DNA of 60,000 nucleotides, from positions 44,294,758-44,354,757 of the forward strand of contig OX485805.1 in NCBI GenBank assembly GCA_950295325.1. Direction: 5' to 3'. Source of the DNA: Polytrichum commune. Its lineage: Eukaryota > Streptophyta > Polytrichopsida > Polytrichales > Polytrichaceae. Shown here one piece after another: positions 25,201 to 36,800 of the stretch; position 1 is the first letter of the stretch; the number at the start of each line of letters is the position of its first letter. Position numbers and translations under genes: made by a program. Under the pieces are notes generated by a model, which saw nothing but the letters and a program-made list of their open reading frames with translations, did no database searches and was not told the origin of the DNA.

Positions 25201-27449
25201 TATGCACTGCAGAGGCAACTTTCTTTATTGGGACGGTTGGAAAGGGCTACAGAATTAGATTTCACTGACAAGACGAGTGAGACACCAACTATCTCATCAG
25301 CTGCCCGTTTGTTATGTGGCCTATTGAAAGCAAAAGAACCAGTTATAAGGCGAGGATTTGTGCTTGTTCTTGAGAAGCTTTTGCTGCATTGTCAGCGGCC
25401 AGGATTGGAGCTGGAGAACTTGCTCCCATTTGCTGTTGATGGAGAGCCGAAAGATGGGTCCAGATCTATGGGGGTGCAAGACCGTGCGCTTGCTATGCTG
25501 GGGCTTATGAATGGAGCATTGTGGCAAGTCATCTCAGCCAATGACACAGACCGCATAAACATCTTGCAGGTACCTAAGTCATGACATCACATTCACATAT
25601 CTCTCATTCTTTGAACCAAATGTTGTCTTTTGCTATAACGAGGACAACAGGAAAGGTGCACAAGAAATGGCACATTTTATTATCCGGTCTTGGAGAAGGT
25701 ACCAAGCAAGATGGGCTCTCTACTGCAGTCCAGCGTCCCAGCAGGTAGTAGATGTATAAGAAAATGAAACAAAAATACAAGTTGTACCTCTTGACGTAGA
25801 TAAGTAAACACTGAGAAAGAAGAAGAGTGTAGCCTTTAGAAGATCCTAGAGGTCCATTTTGGGCCTGAAGATGTTGTACGGAGGTGTGTAAGTTACTTGC
25901 TAGAGCAATGACCACATCACAATATGAATTCATTTATTAATTACATTCCTGCAATTGGACCCATACATGTATATAACAGACATATAGGGTTATCGGGCTC
26001 ATAAAAATGACTGAGGCTTATAATCATACCATGTATATATTGTTGCCATTGTCACATCTGACCATACTTTCACTTTCTTAGGTGATTCGTTTTTATTTGC
26101 ATATTTAGTCTCGTAGACTGGGTAAATCTTGAATTGAATACTTGGATGCTTGTTCAAACTGGCAGAAAGGCCATGCAATGGTAGCATGCAAGGTGTTTCC
26201 ATACTTCTTACCAGGCCTCTGTTCCATATTCGATTTCAAATAGTGATCATTGGATTTTTTTGCAGATGTGCAATATGATGTTTTCTCAGCTGTGTGTAAA
26301 GTGTCCGCAACCTGAGGTATCATCACCATCTGGCAAACAGACTCTGAGCGGAAGAATGGAACTGAGCTCAATACCAGACAACACTAAAGGTCGAGAAACA
26401 TTGGTTCCCGATTATCGAAGATTATTGAATAGTAACATGATCAGCAACAATCTCATCAATATGAATGGCAACTATATCAGCCTCTATGATAATGGACAGG
26501 ACTGCTCAATGGCGGCAATGTTATTGAACGGACAAGCTGCTGCTCCAGTATCTTTAGTTGCAAACATGCCCACAGCTCTTCTGTATTGGCCTCTGATGCA
26601 GCTTGCAAGCTCTGCCAATGAAGATGTGGCGCTTGGAGTCGCTGTTGGGAGTAGAGGAGGGGGCTCTATACAAGGAGGAGCTTGTGATGTCCGGGCTGCC
26701 CTTTTACTGCTTCTCATTGGGAAGTGTAGTACCTACCAGGCCGCCTTGGATGAGGTTGGTGGTGAAGAGTTTTTCAGGTACTTCGTGAGTGCTTAACACA
26801 CAATTCCCTCCTGTTAAGCAGATAAATGAATGCAATGTGAATATGTTTTTGAGAATCTAGCAGTACTACAATATGATCTAAATATTTATACACTTCTTGT
26901 TTTCTTATTTATGTAAGCTACACCAAGGCAATGCTTTTGGAGAGTCTTTTTGAGAGATTTTGTGTCCGGTGCTTGCCAGCATCTAAGACACTGAACATCT
27001 GTTCTGGAGCCATGTATATCTGTTTGCATAGTTGTCAAAGAGCTGTAATGAAGTTTTGGTTAACCAATCTGGGCCTTGGGTAAACAGGGGCCTTCTGGAT
27101 GACTCAGACGCACGTATTGCATATTACACATCTGCATTTTTACTGAAGAGGATGATGAGAGAGGAGCCAGAGGCCTATCAGCGGATGCTTCAAAACTTGG
27201 TTTTCAAAGCTCAACAGGTAATGCATGACAAGTAGAAGTTTTGTGGCAGATTTACACTTTTGCCTAATATGCACTTGATTTCTTGAGGAAGGATAGATCA
27301 CAAAAGTGTCTGCTAATCCGAATGTGGTAGCTAACAAACTTGATGGGGTGGTCTTGAAACAGAGCAACAACGAAAAGCTCTTGGAGAATCCGTATTTGCA
27401 AATGCTGGGTATCCTCCAGTTATCCAGTGAAATGGGGAATACTCTGTAA
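16287..27449 (+). CDS. Conserved plant protein of unknown function, 1276 residues, 17 exons
   Basis: Exons: 16287-16586, 17327-17406, 17865-17915, 18452-18943, 19124-19241, 19503-19657, 19780-19848, 20468-20653, 21444-21495, 21733-22068, 22637-22747, 23112-23300, 24231-24509, 24886-25569, 26266-26777, 27088-27217, 27363-27449. All introns are GT-AG, phases match, and the coding length (3831) is a multiple of three ending in TAA. Recognisable stretches: PEPLRRAVADCLS (exon 1), FASAALVKSLNFVRALV (exon 4), RRRARPLFQYRHYS (exon 7), GLDIRVLSSLLE (exons 11-12), ALGVAVGSRGGGS and VGGEEFFR (exon 15), ENPYLQMLGILQLS (exon 17). From memory these match a plant-specific family whose Arabidopsis member I recall as At3g12590 (about 1180 residues, function not established); this was not checked. 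The body is helix-rich, ARM/HEAT-like by appearance, without signal peptide or catalytic motif, so a scaffold role is only a guess. The start is the first ATG of its frame. Confidence 0.92.
23351..23369. repeat. TA microsatellite next to an intronic MITE
   Basis: A run of about nine TA units in intron 12 of the 1276-residue gene, directly abutting the left end of the inverted-repeat element; a CA run abuts the other end. Confidence 0.9.
23370..23552. mobile_element. 183-bp inverted-repeat element in intron 12
   Basis: The left end reads GGGATTGTTAAATCGACAAT and the right end, reverse-complemented, reads GGGGATTGTTAAATCGACCA. About 18 bp match. The interior has no open frame. It is flanked by a TA microsatellite and a CA run, so the target duplication cannot be read. 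It is small enough to be spliced out without effect. Confidence 0.75.
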
Positions 27450-30400
27450 GAGCCTGTTGTGGAGGTGGCTCTTGGATCCGATCGGGAGGGAGCATTCCAA
27501 TAAATTCCTCAAAGTCAAATGAACGCATACACCCCTGTATATTGTTTTTCTTGCCTACCCTGCACAGAGAAGCAGGCAATGGCCTTGTGTGCCAGGTGCA
27601 GACAGAGATCATTCTTGCTACCTTTCTGTGAAGTTTACTCTGCGCCATGAGTCTACTTTTTCTTCAAGCACCTCATCAGCAGGACTCATATTACAAGCAA
27701 CTGCGTCATTGACTTATTAGCCTGCTCCTCCCTGTAAGCTGCTCCTCACTGTAAACTATCTCATATCTGTAATCAGAAGTTTTTATTACAATAATTGACC
27801 AGGATGACTTTGTTATCAAATTACAGTATGTTACGGGACCAGTATTGTGAATATGGTTCAGGAACCAGGGTAAGTACCTCTTCACTTGTGATGTGTGGTA
27901 TATACATAAGAAAGCAAGTAAACGACATTAATAGTGTGTAAATATCTCTAGGACATCGAGGGTTGTACAGCTGTGGATACTAAATTCCGAAACCAAATAT
28001 TATGGCATCTACGATGTAATCCTGGAAGCACTTTCAAGCGTAACATTTATGCAAGAGTAGAAGTGTGATATTGAAGGTCTACGTTTTGACAATCAGGAGA
28101 TTAATAAAATACGTATGATTTGCTCAATGAGCAAGCAGGTCACCAATTATACCCTGTTTTGTACAAAATACTCAGTACCGTTCGATTATCTGGATGGAGC
28201 TTACATACATTTCTCTCCTGTTGTAAGTTCCTACTTGCCTGGAGGACATATGAATCAATGATGAGTTCTATGTATTTGTTCCTTGTAATTTGTTACAATT
28301 TTTTTATTAGTGGTGTTATGCTGAACACACAATTAATCTACTTCATCTAATGATAGAAGGATTGGATTTTAGAATTGCTAGGTTCCACAAACTGTAAATA
28401 TTTTACAGTTATGATGTGAAATAACCTTGTGCAAGTATATAATGTAATCCAGGCTCTTTGTGTTCTGTGCAGAGATTTTATCACAGGTAACCTGTTTGAA
28501 GAAGAGCTCTATTCTACAAATTGGCATCAAGGTTTTTGCAAGACCTTATGTGGAGGACGCATCACAGGATTTAGGTGTTTCTATCCCATGAAATCTGGAG
28601 TACAACTCCATATGACCAAAATGTTCAATAAATCGAAAACTCTCAACAGGAAGGATCCAGGGTCTTGTTGGTGTCCAATCAGAAACATTCTTGCTCGGCT
28701 GATTTCATATTTGGATTTTTCAGTTTGAGGTCAGTTACCACTCTATTTGACTCTTCCTGTGTACATAATGATGGGAACTGTGTATGTTAACTCTCCGGAC
28801 TGAAATGTAGCAATTTTGCTCCTTCAGTGGTAGAAGATGGATGGATTTACCTTCAGTTTTTCTTACAGTTCAAGGAGTGTAATCATGTCATTTGCCATTA
28901 TTCAGATCTGAAGTGAGATTTGAAAATCTCTTACAAGGGGCCATTTACCCTTGTCTATAAAGATCTTCAGGGCCAGTAGATCATTTGAAGATTGTAGATG
29001 CCTATGTTCACTTACGTATTTCCAGATTTATGATGAGTTCCACATAATTTCTCAATCAGGCTGGATTGCAACATGTGATAGGAAATTAGAGTGTTCTTCA
29101 ATTATTGAGGTGTCATTTCTGGAAAGCCTTGCACAATATCTTTAATTTGTGGGTCACTGTTGTACTTTTATGTTAGTGTCCCTACTTACGAGTTGAAGTG
29201 GGTATGTTGCTGGTGTAGGCCCCAACTGTTGATTCCCAAGTGTTGGTTATAAAACTCATTTGTTAACTTTGCTGTGGCTCTAGGTCAGCTAGCAAAGGAA
29301 GGTATCTGCTAGTGTTGTCCAAGGGTTAACTGTGACATGCAGGACATACTTTTTGGTTACTTCCTCTTTCAGAGTAAGCAGTCAATGAAAGCCAATATTG
29401 CTTAAAGAACTCTTTGAATAGTTTTCTCACAATTCTAGTGGCACTCATTATTGAAAGAAAAGAAGTGTACACCTATGTCGATCAGAAGAATTTCATAAAT
29501 TATTTGGGAAGGAAGAAGTGACATGAATGTGAAAACTCTAGGTGAGAATTTACTATCGTAAAGCATTGCAGATCTGACCCACAACATACGACACTTACGT
29601 TACAGTGATTGGCCTCATCTCCAGGTACTTCGGATTTAGTATTGCATTGTGTATGCTTAGTTGTTCCAGGTATTAAGTACAAGACCGAATGTTTCCTTGT
29701 GATTCAGGTGTCTCATAGGCTCTCATGTGTCTCACTAGGTACTTATTAGAGAACCCAAAGCACTGAGATCTTACACATTATTTTGAGCAAATCTGTAAAT
29801 ATACATGACAGTCATTATTGTTACTTGCGGCTGGTTGAACACAGTATTTGTACTTACTGAAGTTCTGGCCACTTGTATATTTGGATGGCCTATAAAGCAT
29901 TATGTGCTATTTCATGCTTGGGAAATTTACTAAGAGGAAGTCACAAGTTTAGCTCACACACAAATACACCTTTTCAACAATAACGGACTTAAGGACTTGG
30001 TTGATACTCGGACTTGACAAGCTTCCATCCACAGCACAAACTTCGGAGAGCTTAACCTATCTCTAAGATCTCAATAGTTTGGGCTATTGTATAGAGGCCA
30101 TGCCCAAAGTGAGATTTCAAAGGGGAAGTGATAGAAAGCAAAGGAAAACTAAGGACAAGCCCGAGTACGCTTGAAAATCCTTGAAAACCTATATTCAGGT
30201 TGGGGTTCATGAAACAAGTGCTCAAACTCTTGACATTCCAAAAGTTGTTTCCACAAGGTCGCTTAACATTTTGACCGAATCAAAGCTTGTCCTAAATGTC
30301 TTGTGAGGGCTCGTCATAGACATCAATGAGTCATCTAAGCGTCATAAGCTTGGTCAAAAGCCTACAGTGTAAAGTGCACTTGAATGCACAAGCCTATGTT

Positions 30401-30589
30401 TTGTATGCTCTCTACCTCTCCTAGGTACAGTAAAGTGAGTGATTTAATCCATTTTGTACAAAAATTTAGTAAGTGATTTAATCCATTTATGCAAAGTGAT
30501 GTAAGGACAAGAAAGGTGACCATGAGGATTGCATCCAAACCTTACTACCAGAGCCCAACATTTTCCTTTCTAATTGCACCCATACCCAG
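27450..30589. other. 3' flank of the 1276-residue gene, no further gene seen
   Basis: AATAAA occurs at 27499, only 50 bases after the stop codon, and again at about 28104; either could serve polyadenylation but neither is proven. The rest, to 30.5 kb, shows no convincing reading frame, splice pattern or repeat that I could name. Confidence 0.4.
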
Positions 30590-30955
30590 ACCATGCCCAT
30601 CAGCAACGACCTATGCCCACCCATGCCCACCCATAGCATGACATGTGCGCACCCATGCCCACCCATGCCCACATATAGCATGACATGTGCCCACCCATAC
30701 CCACCCATGCTATTCAAATTGTGCCCATGTATTCAAAAATTATGTAATGTGTATTGTGTAATTGTGTAATTGTGTAATTATGCCCCACCCATGCCCACCC
30801 ATGCCCACCCATGCCCGCCCATGCCCGCCCATGAACAATAATAGCGCAGCCATGCCCACCCATGCCCGCCCATGAACAATAATATTGCACCCATGCCCAC
30901 CCAAAACCCATGGGCATGGGTGGGTATGGGCATGGGCATGGGTATGGGCGTCCGA
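30590..30955. repeat. CCCATGCCCA minisatellite with an internal strand flip
   Basis: Units of about 10 bp (CCCATGCCCA and variants such as CCCATGCCCG) recur on the plus strand from 30590 to about 30905, spaced in places by AACAATAAT. At about 30907 the pattern inverts to GGGCATGGGT units until 30955, so the right end is a palindrome around ACCCATGGGCATGGGT. Open frames across it (rich in Gly, Trp, Met, His) are repeat artefacts. Confidence 0.85.
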
Positions 30956-30974
30956 TGTAGGGCTCTGCTTACTA

Positions 30975-31697
30975 CTACACCATAAATGGTATTTAATGTC
31001 ACCTACACTTTTTGCAAAGGGCCTAAAATTAGATGCCTAGAGTCCTTTCAATGTCAGTATGCTAATTGCCAATAATGACACTATTCGTCAACATGGGTAA
31101 CTTCTTAGAGTGATACAATTATTCACATCACGACGTTTAGTGTAGCACATTGGGATACTTTGAGATGATATTTATGCATTTTATTATGCAAGTGGAAGAT
31201 ATTATTGAGCGTACTATTTGCAAGTGTCATGTGCTGTGATTGGAGAGAACCGGCAATTAGTTACAGATGAACCGGTGGAGTTTAAGATATAACCGGTTGA
31301 AGTTCAAAACTGCAGGAAAAATATTGATCATTTTAGAGGAATTTATAGAATATATCCCAATTTAATAAAGGAAAATCGGAGGATGTCAACATGTAACTAG
31401 TTGGATTTGTAAACACTAGGATCTCAACTGGTTATGCCCAAAAATCTCCCCAATCATTGGTCATGTGCTTGCATTTTGATATGCACAAGGAAGGTATTCC
31501 TGAGCAAACTTATGGCAAATGTCACTTTTGTACACTTTAATCAACTTGTAGACCATTATCTAATATAGGCATACACCTCATAACACTATTGGACATACTC
31601 ATGCCAAGATATTAGTAAGCATATTTGGACGTCAAGTGTCATGAGGTGACACTAGTGCTGAAGTTGTTGGTGATTAGTGTAACCTAGCATACAACAC
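30975..31697. mobile_element. Inverted-repeat element family M, copy A (right end lost)
   Basis: The left terminus CACCATAAATGGTATTTAAT and internal blocks (GCAAAGGGCCTAAA, TAGATGCCTAGAG, TTTAGTGTAGCACATTGGGA, CAAGTGTCATG, GAGGTGACACTAG, GTGTAACCTAGCA) appear in the same order as in copy B at 54790-55328. The right terminus is missing. A second element has inserted at 31236-31460. Confidence 0.8.
31236..31460. mobile_element. 225-bp element nested in copy A, 9-bp target duplication
   Basis: TCATGTGCT occurs at 31227-31235 and again at 31461-31469, exactly bracketing sequence that is absent from the related copy B. The ends are roughly inverted: left GTGATTGGAGAGA, right reverse complement AATGATTGGGGAGA. 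The left half carries AACCGG/ACCGGT repeats three times. A 9-bp duplication suggests a Mutator-like (MULE) non-autonomous element. No frame is present. Confidence 0.75.
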
Positions 31698-31737
31698 CAT
31701 ATAAACAATTTTGGGACTTTATGCCTAATTTGGGACT

Positions 31738-31850
31738 ATGAATGGTTGTATGGGACCCACTAGAAACTATTGGGAACATACAAGAAATGGGAACAATGGG
31801 AACACATGGGAACACACATGGGAACTACTAGGGACCATCGGGAACAAGAT
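31738..31850. repeat. TGGGAACA short tandem repeat
   Basis: Imperfect units built on TGGGAACA / ATGGGAAC follow each other at about 31765-31845. The small open frame across it is a product of the repeat. Confidence 0.65.
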
Positions 31851-32162
31851 TGAACATTTGAATGGTGCAATGTCATGTCACAACACAATGTGTGAAGACA
31901 TTCTTAAAATGAAGGTCGTACCATATGAACATTTGGTTGATAGAGAGGAATAATCAAGGTGGGTCATGGAATTGAGAAAATGTTTACAATGTCATGGTAA
32001 TAGTTATCAATCAACCTTCGCCTATATGTAAATCACATAATATGAAATAAGTGTTAATTATCCTATGTCTGCAATGTATTTTACTTGCACTCCATAAAAT
32101 TACAACAAAAATATGCAATCCTAACCACCAATTACACTCCTCATAAGTTGAATCATATACTG

Positions 32163-33100
32163 TACGTTAAGGGCAGGTTCGGCACAAAATAATTCTAAAA
32201 ATAGATACCGAAATTTTTGGAATATTATTGCCATTTTTTTCCGAATATAAAATTAATTATTTTTCAAAATTGCCGAAAAGTAAGAAATTTTTACTTCTCA
32301 CTAGAGATTTACTTACAGTGGAAGCATATGTGAATTTTGAAAGGGAGAAGGTGCTCCTTTTGTAATCAAGCTCACTTACATTAGTCCACAAAGAATATGG
32401 GTTAAGAAGTAGCAAGACTCTAGATGAGGCTTTTCAAATGTGTTGTACACAAATTTTTGGAGTCCAATTGAGCATAGAAGATGAAGTTTTATAGAATTTT
32501 GTCCAACTAACAAAAGTTGAGAAATCAATCCTTCTTCCACCTCCAACAAGTTTTGTGTCAAAATAAGTCTTTATGCAAAAGATATGGACAAAACATTGCA
32601 GCCGTGTAAAGATCAAAAAACTAAAAATGCGTTCATAATAGTTTTTCGGAGCTCATTTGTGCATAGAAGATCAACTTTTTTGGAATTTCGTTGGTCTAAG
32701 AAAAGTTTAGAAATCAAGTAATCTTTCACCTCCAAGAAATTTTATGTCATTTGAAGACTCTATGCAAAAGTTATGCATGTTATAAAAATGAAGTCTAACT
32801 CGGTGCTTCACCTCAAAGTTTACATATTCCATATGCATTGTTGAACACAACTCCACTCTACTTGCATAAAGCACAGAGCATTCTCAACTCTTCACTCACA
32901 TCTTACTTGTCATTCAATGCAAGAGAGATGTACAAGATATAAGCTTAAATAGAAAATTAAAAATGAATTTAAGCTGAAATTTTAAAAATTAAAAGAGAAA
33001 ATTGCCGAAAATATGAATATACTATTTTTAGGTGCCAAACCTACTTTTTGAACTTTAATTAATTATTCGGCTAACATGTGTCGAAGTTGCCCTTAACGTA
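32163..33100. mobile_element. 938-bp inverted-repeat element with TACGTTAAGGGC ends
   Basis: The left end reads TACGTTAAGGGCAGGTTCGG and the right end, reverse-complemented, TACGTTAAGGGCAACTTCGA; the similarity goes on for a few more bases. GTACG lies at both junctions (32162-32166 and 33098-33102), so the ends may include a 5-bp target duplication. Further in, both arms again share GGTTCGGCAC / GGTTTGGCAC and CTAAAAATAG. The middle holds two diverged direct copies, about 32460-32590 and 32645-32785, sharing GCATAGAAGAT, GAAATCAA and TATGCAAAAG. No coding region. Confidence 0.75.
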
Positions 33101-33809
33101 CGGTAAGTCGATGAAGGAGGTGATGAAGGGTTGCCGTTTCAAATGTTGAGTGACATCAATGTCCATGTCAAGATGGGTTGTCAAGATCTAATAATAGTTG
33201 TAGAACATTGTGATGGGCTTCCCACATGATAGTCCCTGTAGACATTACATTGGGGAGCATGATTTGAAGGAACTGCCATTGAGAGAGGACCATGCCCATC
33301 TCCTTGAGCTTATGGAGGGTTTAGCATATGAGATGGGCTTGTAGTCCAAGTGCAAGGCAAAATCTCATTCTGTAAAAAGTATTTGTCATTGTTTCTTAGA
33401 TAAAGATAACTCAGATATGAGGTCTTTAACTTTTATGGCTATAATGTCAATCTCAATTTTAATTTATACATAAATCATATAGGCATCCTCCTAAGGGCAA
33501 TCTTGTGCATGGTACTCCAATGATTCATCGTAGTTTGTGGGCAAGGGAGTGGCACATTTGCATGCCTACATCGAGTAGGCTAGTAAGTTCTATAGAATGC
33601 ATACGATGGAGATGGGGAGACACAAATATGGATGGCAATGTGGGGATGTTGCATAAAAAATGAAAAGGTAATGCAAGTTTCTTCTCAATGCAAAGTAATA
33701 CTGATGACAAATTGAGGTAATACAATAAGCACACATACATGATTGAAGTGACTTGCAATGTAGACATGTAAAGACGATGATGAGTAATGTGGCTTTATTG
33801 TTACATATG

Positions 33810-33854
<45 letters not shown>

Positions 33855-36800
33855 TAAAGAATGAATATTCATTTATAATTATGGATGGGGGAAAATGCGG
33901 TGAAATTACTCGTGGGTCCAATTATATCTAGTGGCTTTGAGGGGAGACCGAGCTTGTGCCATCTGGGGGGGGGGGGGGTACGGGTGGTTTCTTGAGGTTG
34001 GCCAATCTTGCATGCAATAGGCAATGGGCTCTAGAGTCATGTCCACTACTTCAATGAGGGCAATTTGGTAATCACAAGTAGAGATGGGGACTGGGTATGA
34101 CAATTCAATGCACGGGGGTGCATAAACTTTGGGACGGGGGACAAATATTGAGGTCAAGACCCTACATGTAGAAGCATAGATGCAATTGAAAACAAAGATC
34201 TCCTTCTTAAAAGGTTAGGGTGTTATAACATAAAAAATAATGCTTCATAGTGAAAGGGAAATGACGACAATGTGTAAGATTTACCAAAGGTAGTAATTCC
34301 CGTGTGGAAAGGGCTTGATGAGCAACATGAAAAGGCATGACAACAACAACAACATCTCCCATAATGGTTGAGATAGGTTTCGGTGCCATGACATGATGTA
34401 TGGATTGAGCCGCGGTGGTGACTTTGAAAGTGGAACACATAGAAGGGAAGAAGTTGTATTCGCTGGTGCAAATTGGAGAGAGTATAAGATAGAGGCATGG
34501 TTACTTTGGAGCATTACTTTGGAGTCAATACAAAAGCAAAATGTGTATATGCTAACAAACACCTTTAAGTTCTATTAGCCTAGCCGATTTTGCCTTCTCT
34601 TTTGTTTTGGTTGTAGGGGCTTCATGGGCACTCAAATTGCCATTTTCATGGGGTCCAAATAATGCAGCAGGGATTGTCCAAACCTATGTTGGATGACATA
34701 ATCTTGAATGTCATGCATTGGGATGTTCTAGAGGCCTTCGACCCACATGAGGAAATGCTTGCCAAGGTCAACATCCGGGGAACTATTGCTCACGAAGGAA
34801 TAGGGGAAAATGGCATTTGGGTTTGGGTTGAAGGCACTCTCCTAAGGGTTGTCATGAATGAGAAGGGTGTTGTGTTTTATGGCAAACAAACAATCACCAT
34901 GAAAGGAACGAGGGGCCCACCACATTGTATGGCCCAAGTTCTCTTGGTACAAGGTGGTGATTGCATTATCGGGGCTCATAAGCTCGACTCCCTCAAAGTC
35001 CACATATTTGGAGCAACGTTTTTGATTCAACACGTAGTCGGGCCATGCCAATTCAACAAATATGAAATCACAAAACTTTTTAGCATTGGCCATGTAGATA
35101 GAAGACCAAATGAAAACATAAAAATGTGAGTTACAATGCCTCCAAAAGTTCTTTTATCCAATCCGGGGAACAACACACTTGGATCCGACCATGGTGGGCA
35201 TTTTGTTAGGCATTGTTGTCTCGGGGAGGTGACTATTGGTATTTAAAAAAATCATGTGAGATAAAAATTAGGGTCAATTTAATTTGTTTAGGATAAAATT
35301 TATAATTTTGTTAAATCTACCATAACATTGAAAATATGTCCCCTATATGATTATATGTAGAATAGGGTGGTGGATAATCCCTTCATTTAAGTAATCAATA
35401 AAAAAAAAGGGCATAGACATAGGATCTCCTTAAAGTGTGTAGTAGGATCGGTAGAATAATTATGGGTTTGACTACTTGAATGAAGAAGTGTGTAGTATGA
35501 AGGGAAATGTTGTGGGATTTTTTGGAGGAAGACAAGGTGGAGTCGTTGGAGAATTCGAAGGTTGCCTTCCTCATGCCATCATCTAGTTTTAGATATTCAT
35601 CGTCATTTGGTGCTAAACCTCTCACAATTTACTAATCAAAACCAACTGAATGGCAATTTGAATGGTATGGAATATTTGTTTGCTCACATAGTCGATTTTG
35701 TAATGCTAAAATATTCTGTCCACTATTTGGTTTGTACGATTTATAAAAAAATTAATGTGCCAAAAATTAGCCCCTCTAAACAATTTAGAATAAATATAGG
35801 ATGTTAAAAAATACATCAAAGAAGATTTTTATCTACAAATAGGGAGGAAAAAAAATATTGAGAGGTGCATAAATATCCCCCCATTAAATACCCTAAATAT
35901 CGTGGTTACGAAGCATAAGGGGGTGTGATCACCTGGAGATTGTTGTCGAACTAGCCAACTAGGTACAATGTTCCGCCCATGCTCAATGTGGTGACTTTTG
36001 CAAAAGATGCCATTCAAATTGAAAACATATAGAAATATTTCGGCATTCCGAGCAACAAGGGCCTACCCAAAGGAACATCATAGTCAAAGCTTGAGAAATT
36101 AATACTTGTGGGACTCAAGAGATGTATAAAGAAAAATTACATACATTGAAGTACTAAGGAGGAAGGTGTAGATGAGAACTATGTGTACCTCAATGCAAAT
36201 TGGATTGAATTGCCAGGTTGGAACATTGTAAATGTGAACATGGCCCTTCACTGGACATTAATCTTTCAGTGGTAAGTACTCCCATCTCCCTCGTAAAAAG
36301 TTGTGGGGATCTACTTACAATAAGGAAATGTGCCTGCAAAATTTACTGAGCGAGGTTGAGATTGGTTGCTAGACATGATTTACAAGAGAATTTGGTTAAG
36401 ATCTTATGGATAAAGAGGAGTTTCTTGGGAAGAACAACTTACCCATGGATTTTTTTCTGTGGAAATGGGGATAGATCAACACTTGGGGGAGCTTTGACAT
36501 GACGGTAGGGTTGAGGATGAGCAACCATGCATCGTTGAAGGGCCGTTGGAGCACCTTCCGGGTTTCAAATTAATGACACCTCCATCTCCCACAATCTCCA
36601 CCCCCGGGCATGCACCAAAATCATTGGGGCATCTTTGGAGACATCCATATCTTGTTGAGGCTAGGTAATCCCAACATTGTCCAGATAGATAGAAACTCCG
36701 GTCCCTTTTTAGCAAGGGGCCAGCGTGAATAAAGTGTCCGTTTGTAATGCCAATGACCCGATGCCCACCGGACAAGGGGGACATTGGGACAATACTACTC

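Noticed and set aside
30487-31002. Open frames rich in Gly, Trp, Met and His
   Set aside because: They are read-throughs of the CCCATGCCCA minisatellite.
34662-35129. 155-codon plus-strand frame
   Set aside because: It is the longest frame of the 33-40 kb stretch, but no motif is recognisable and the minus strand is also open, so coding status cannot be supported.
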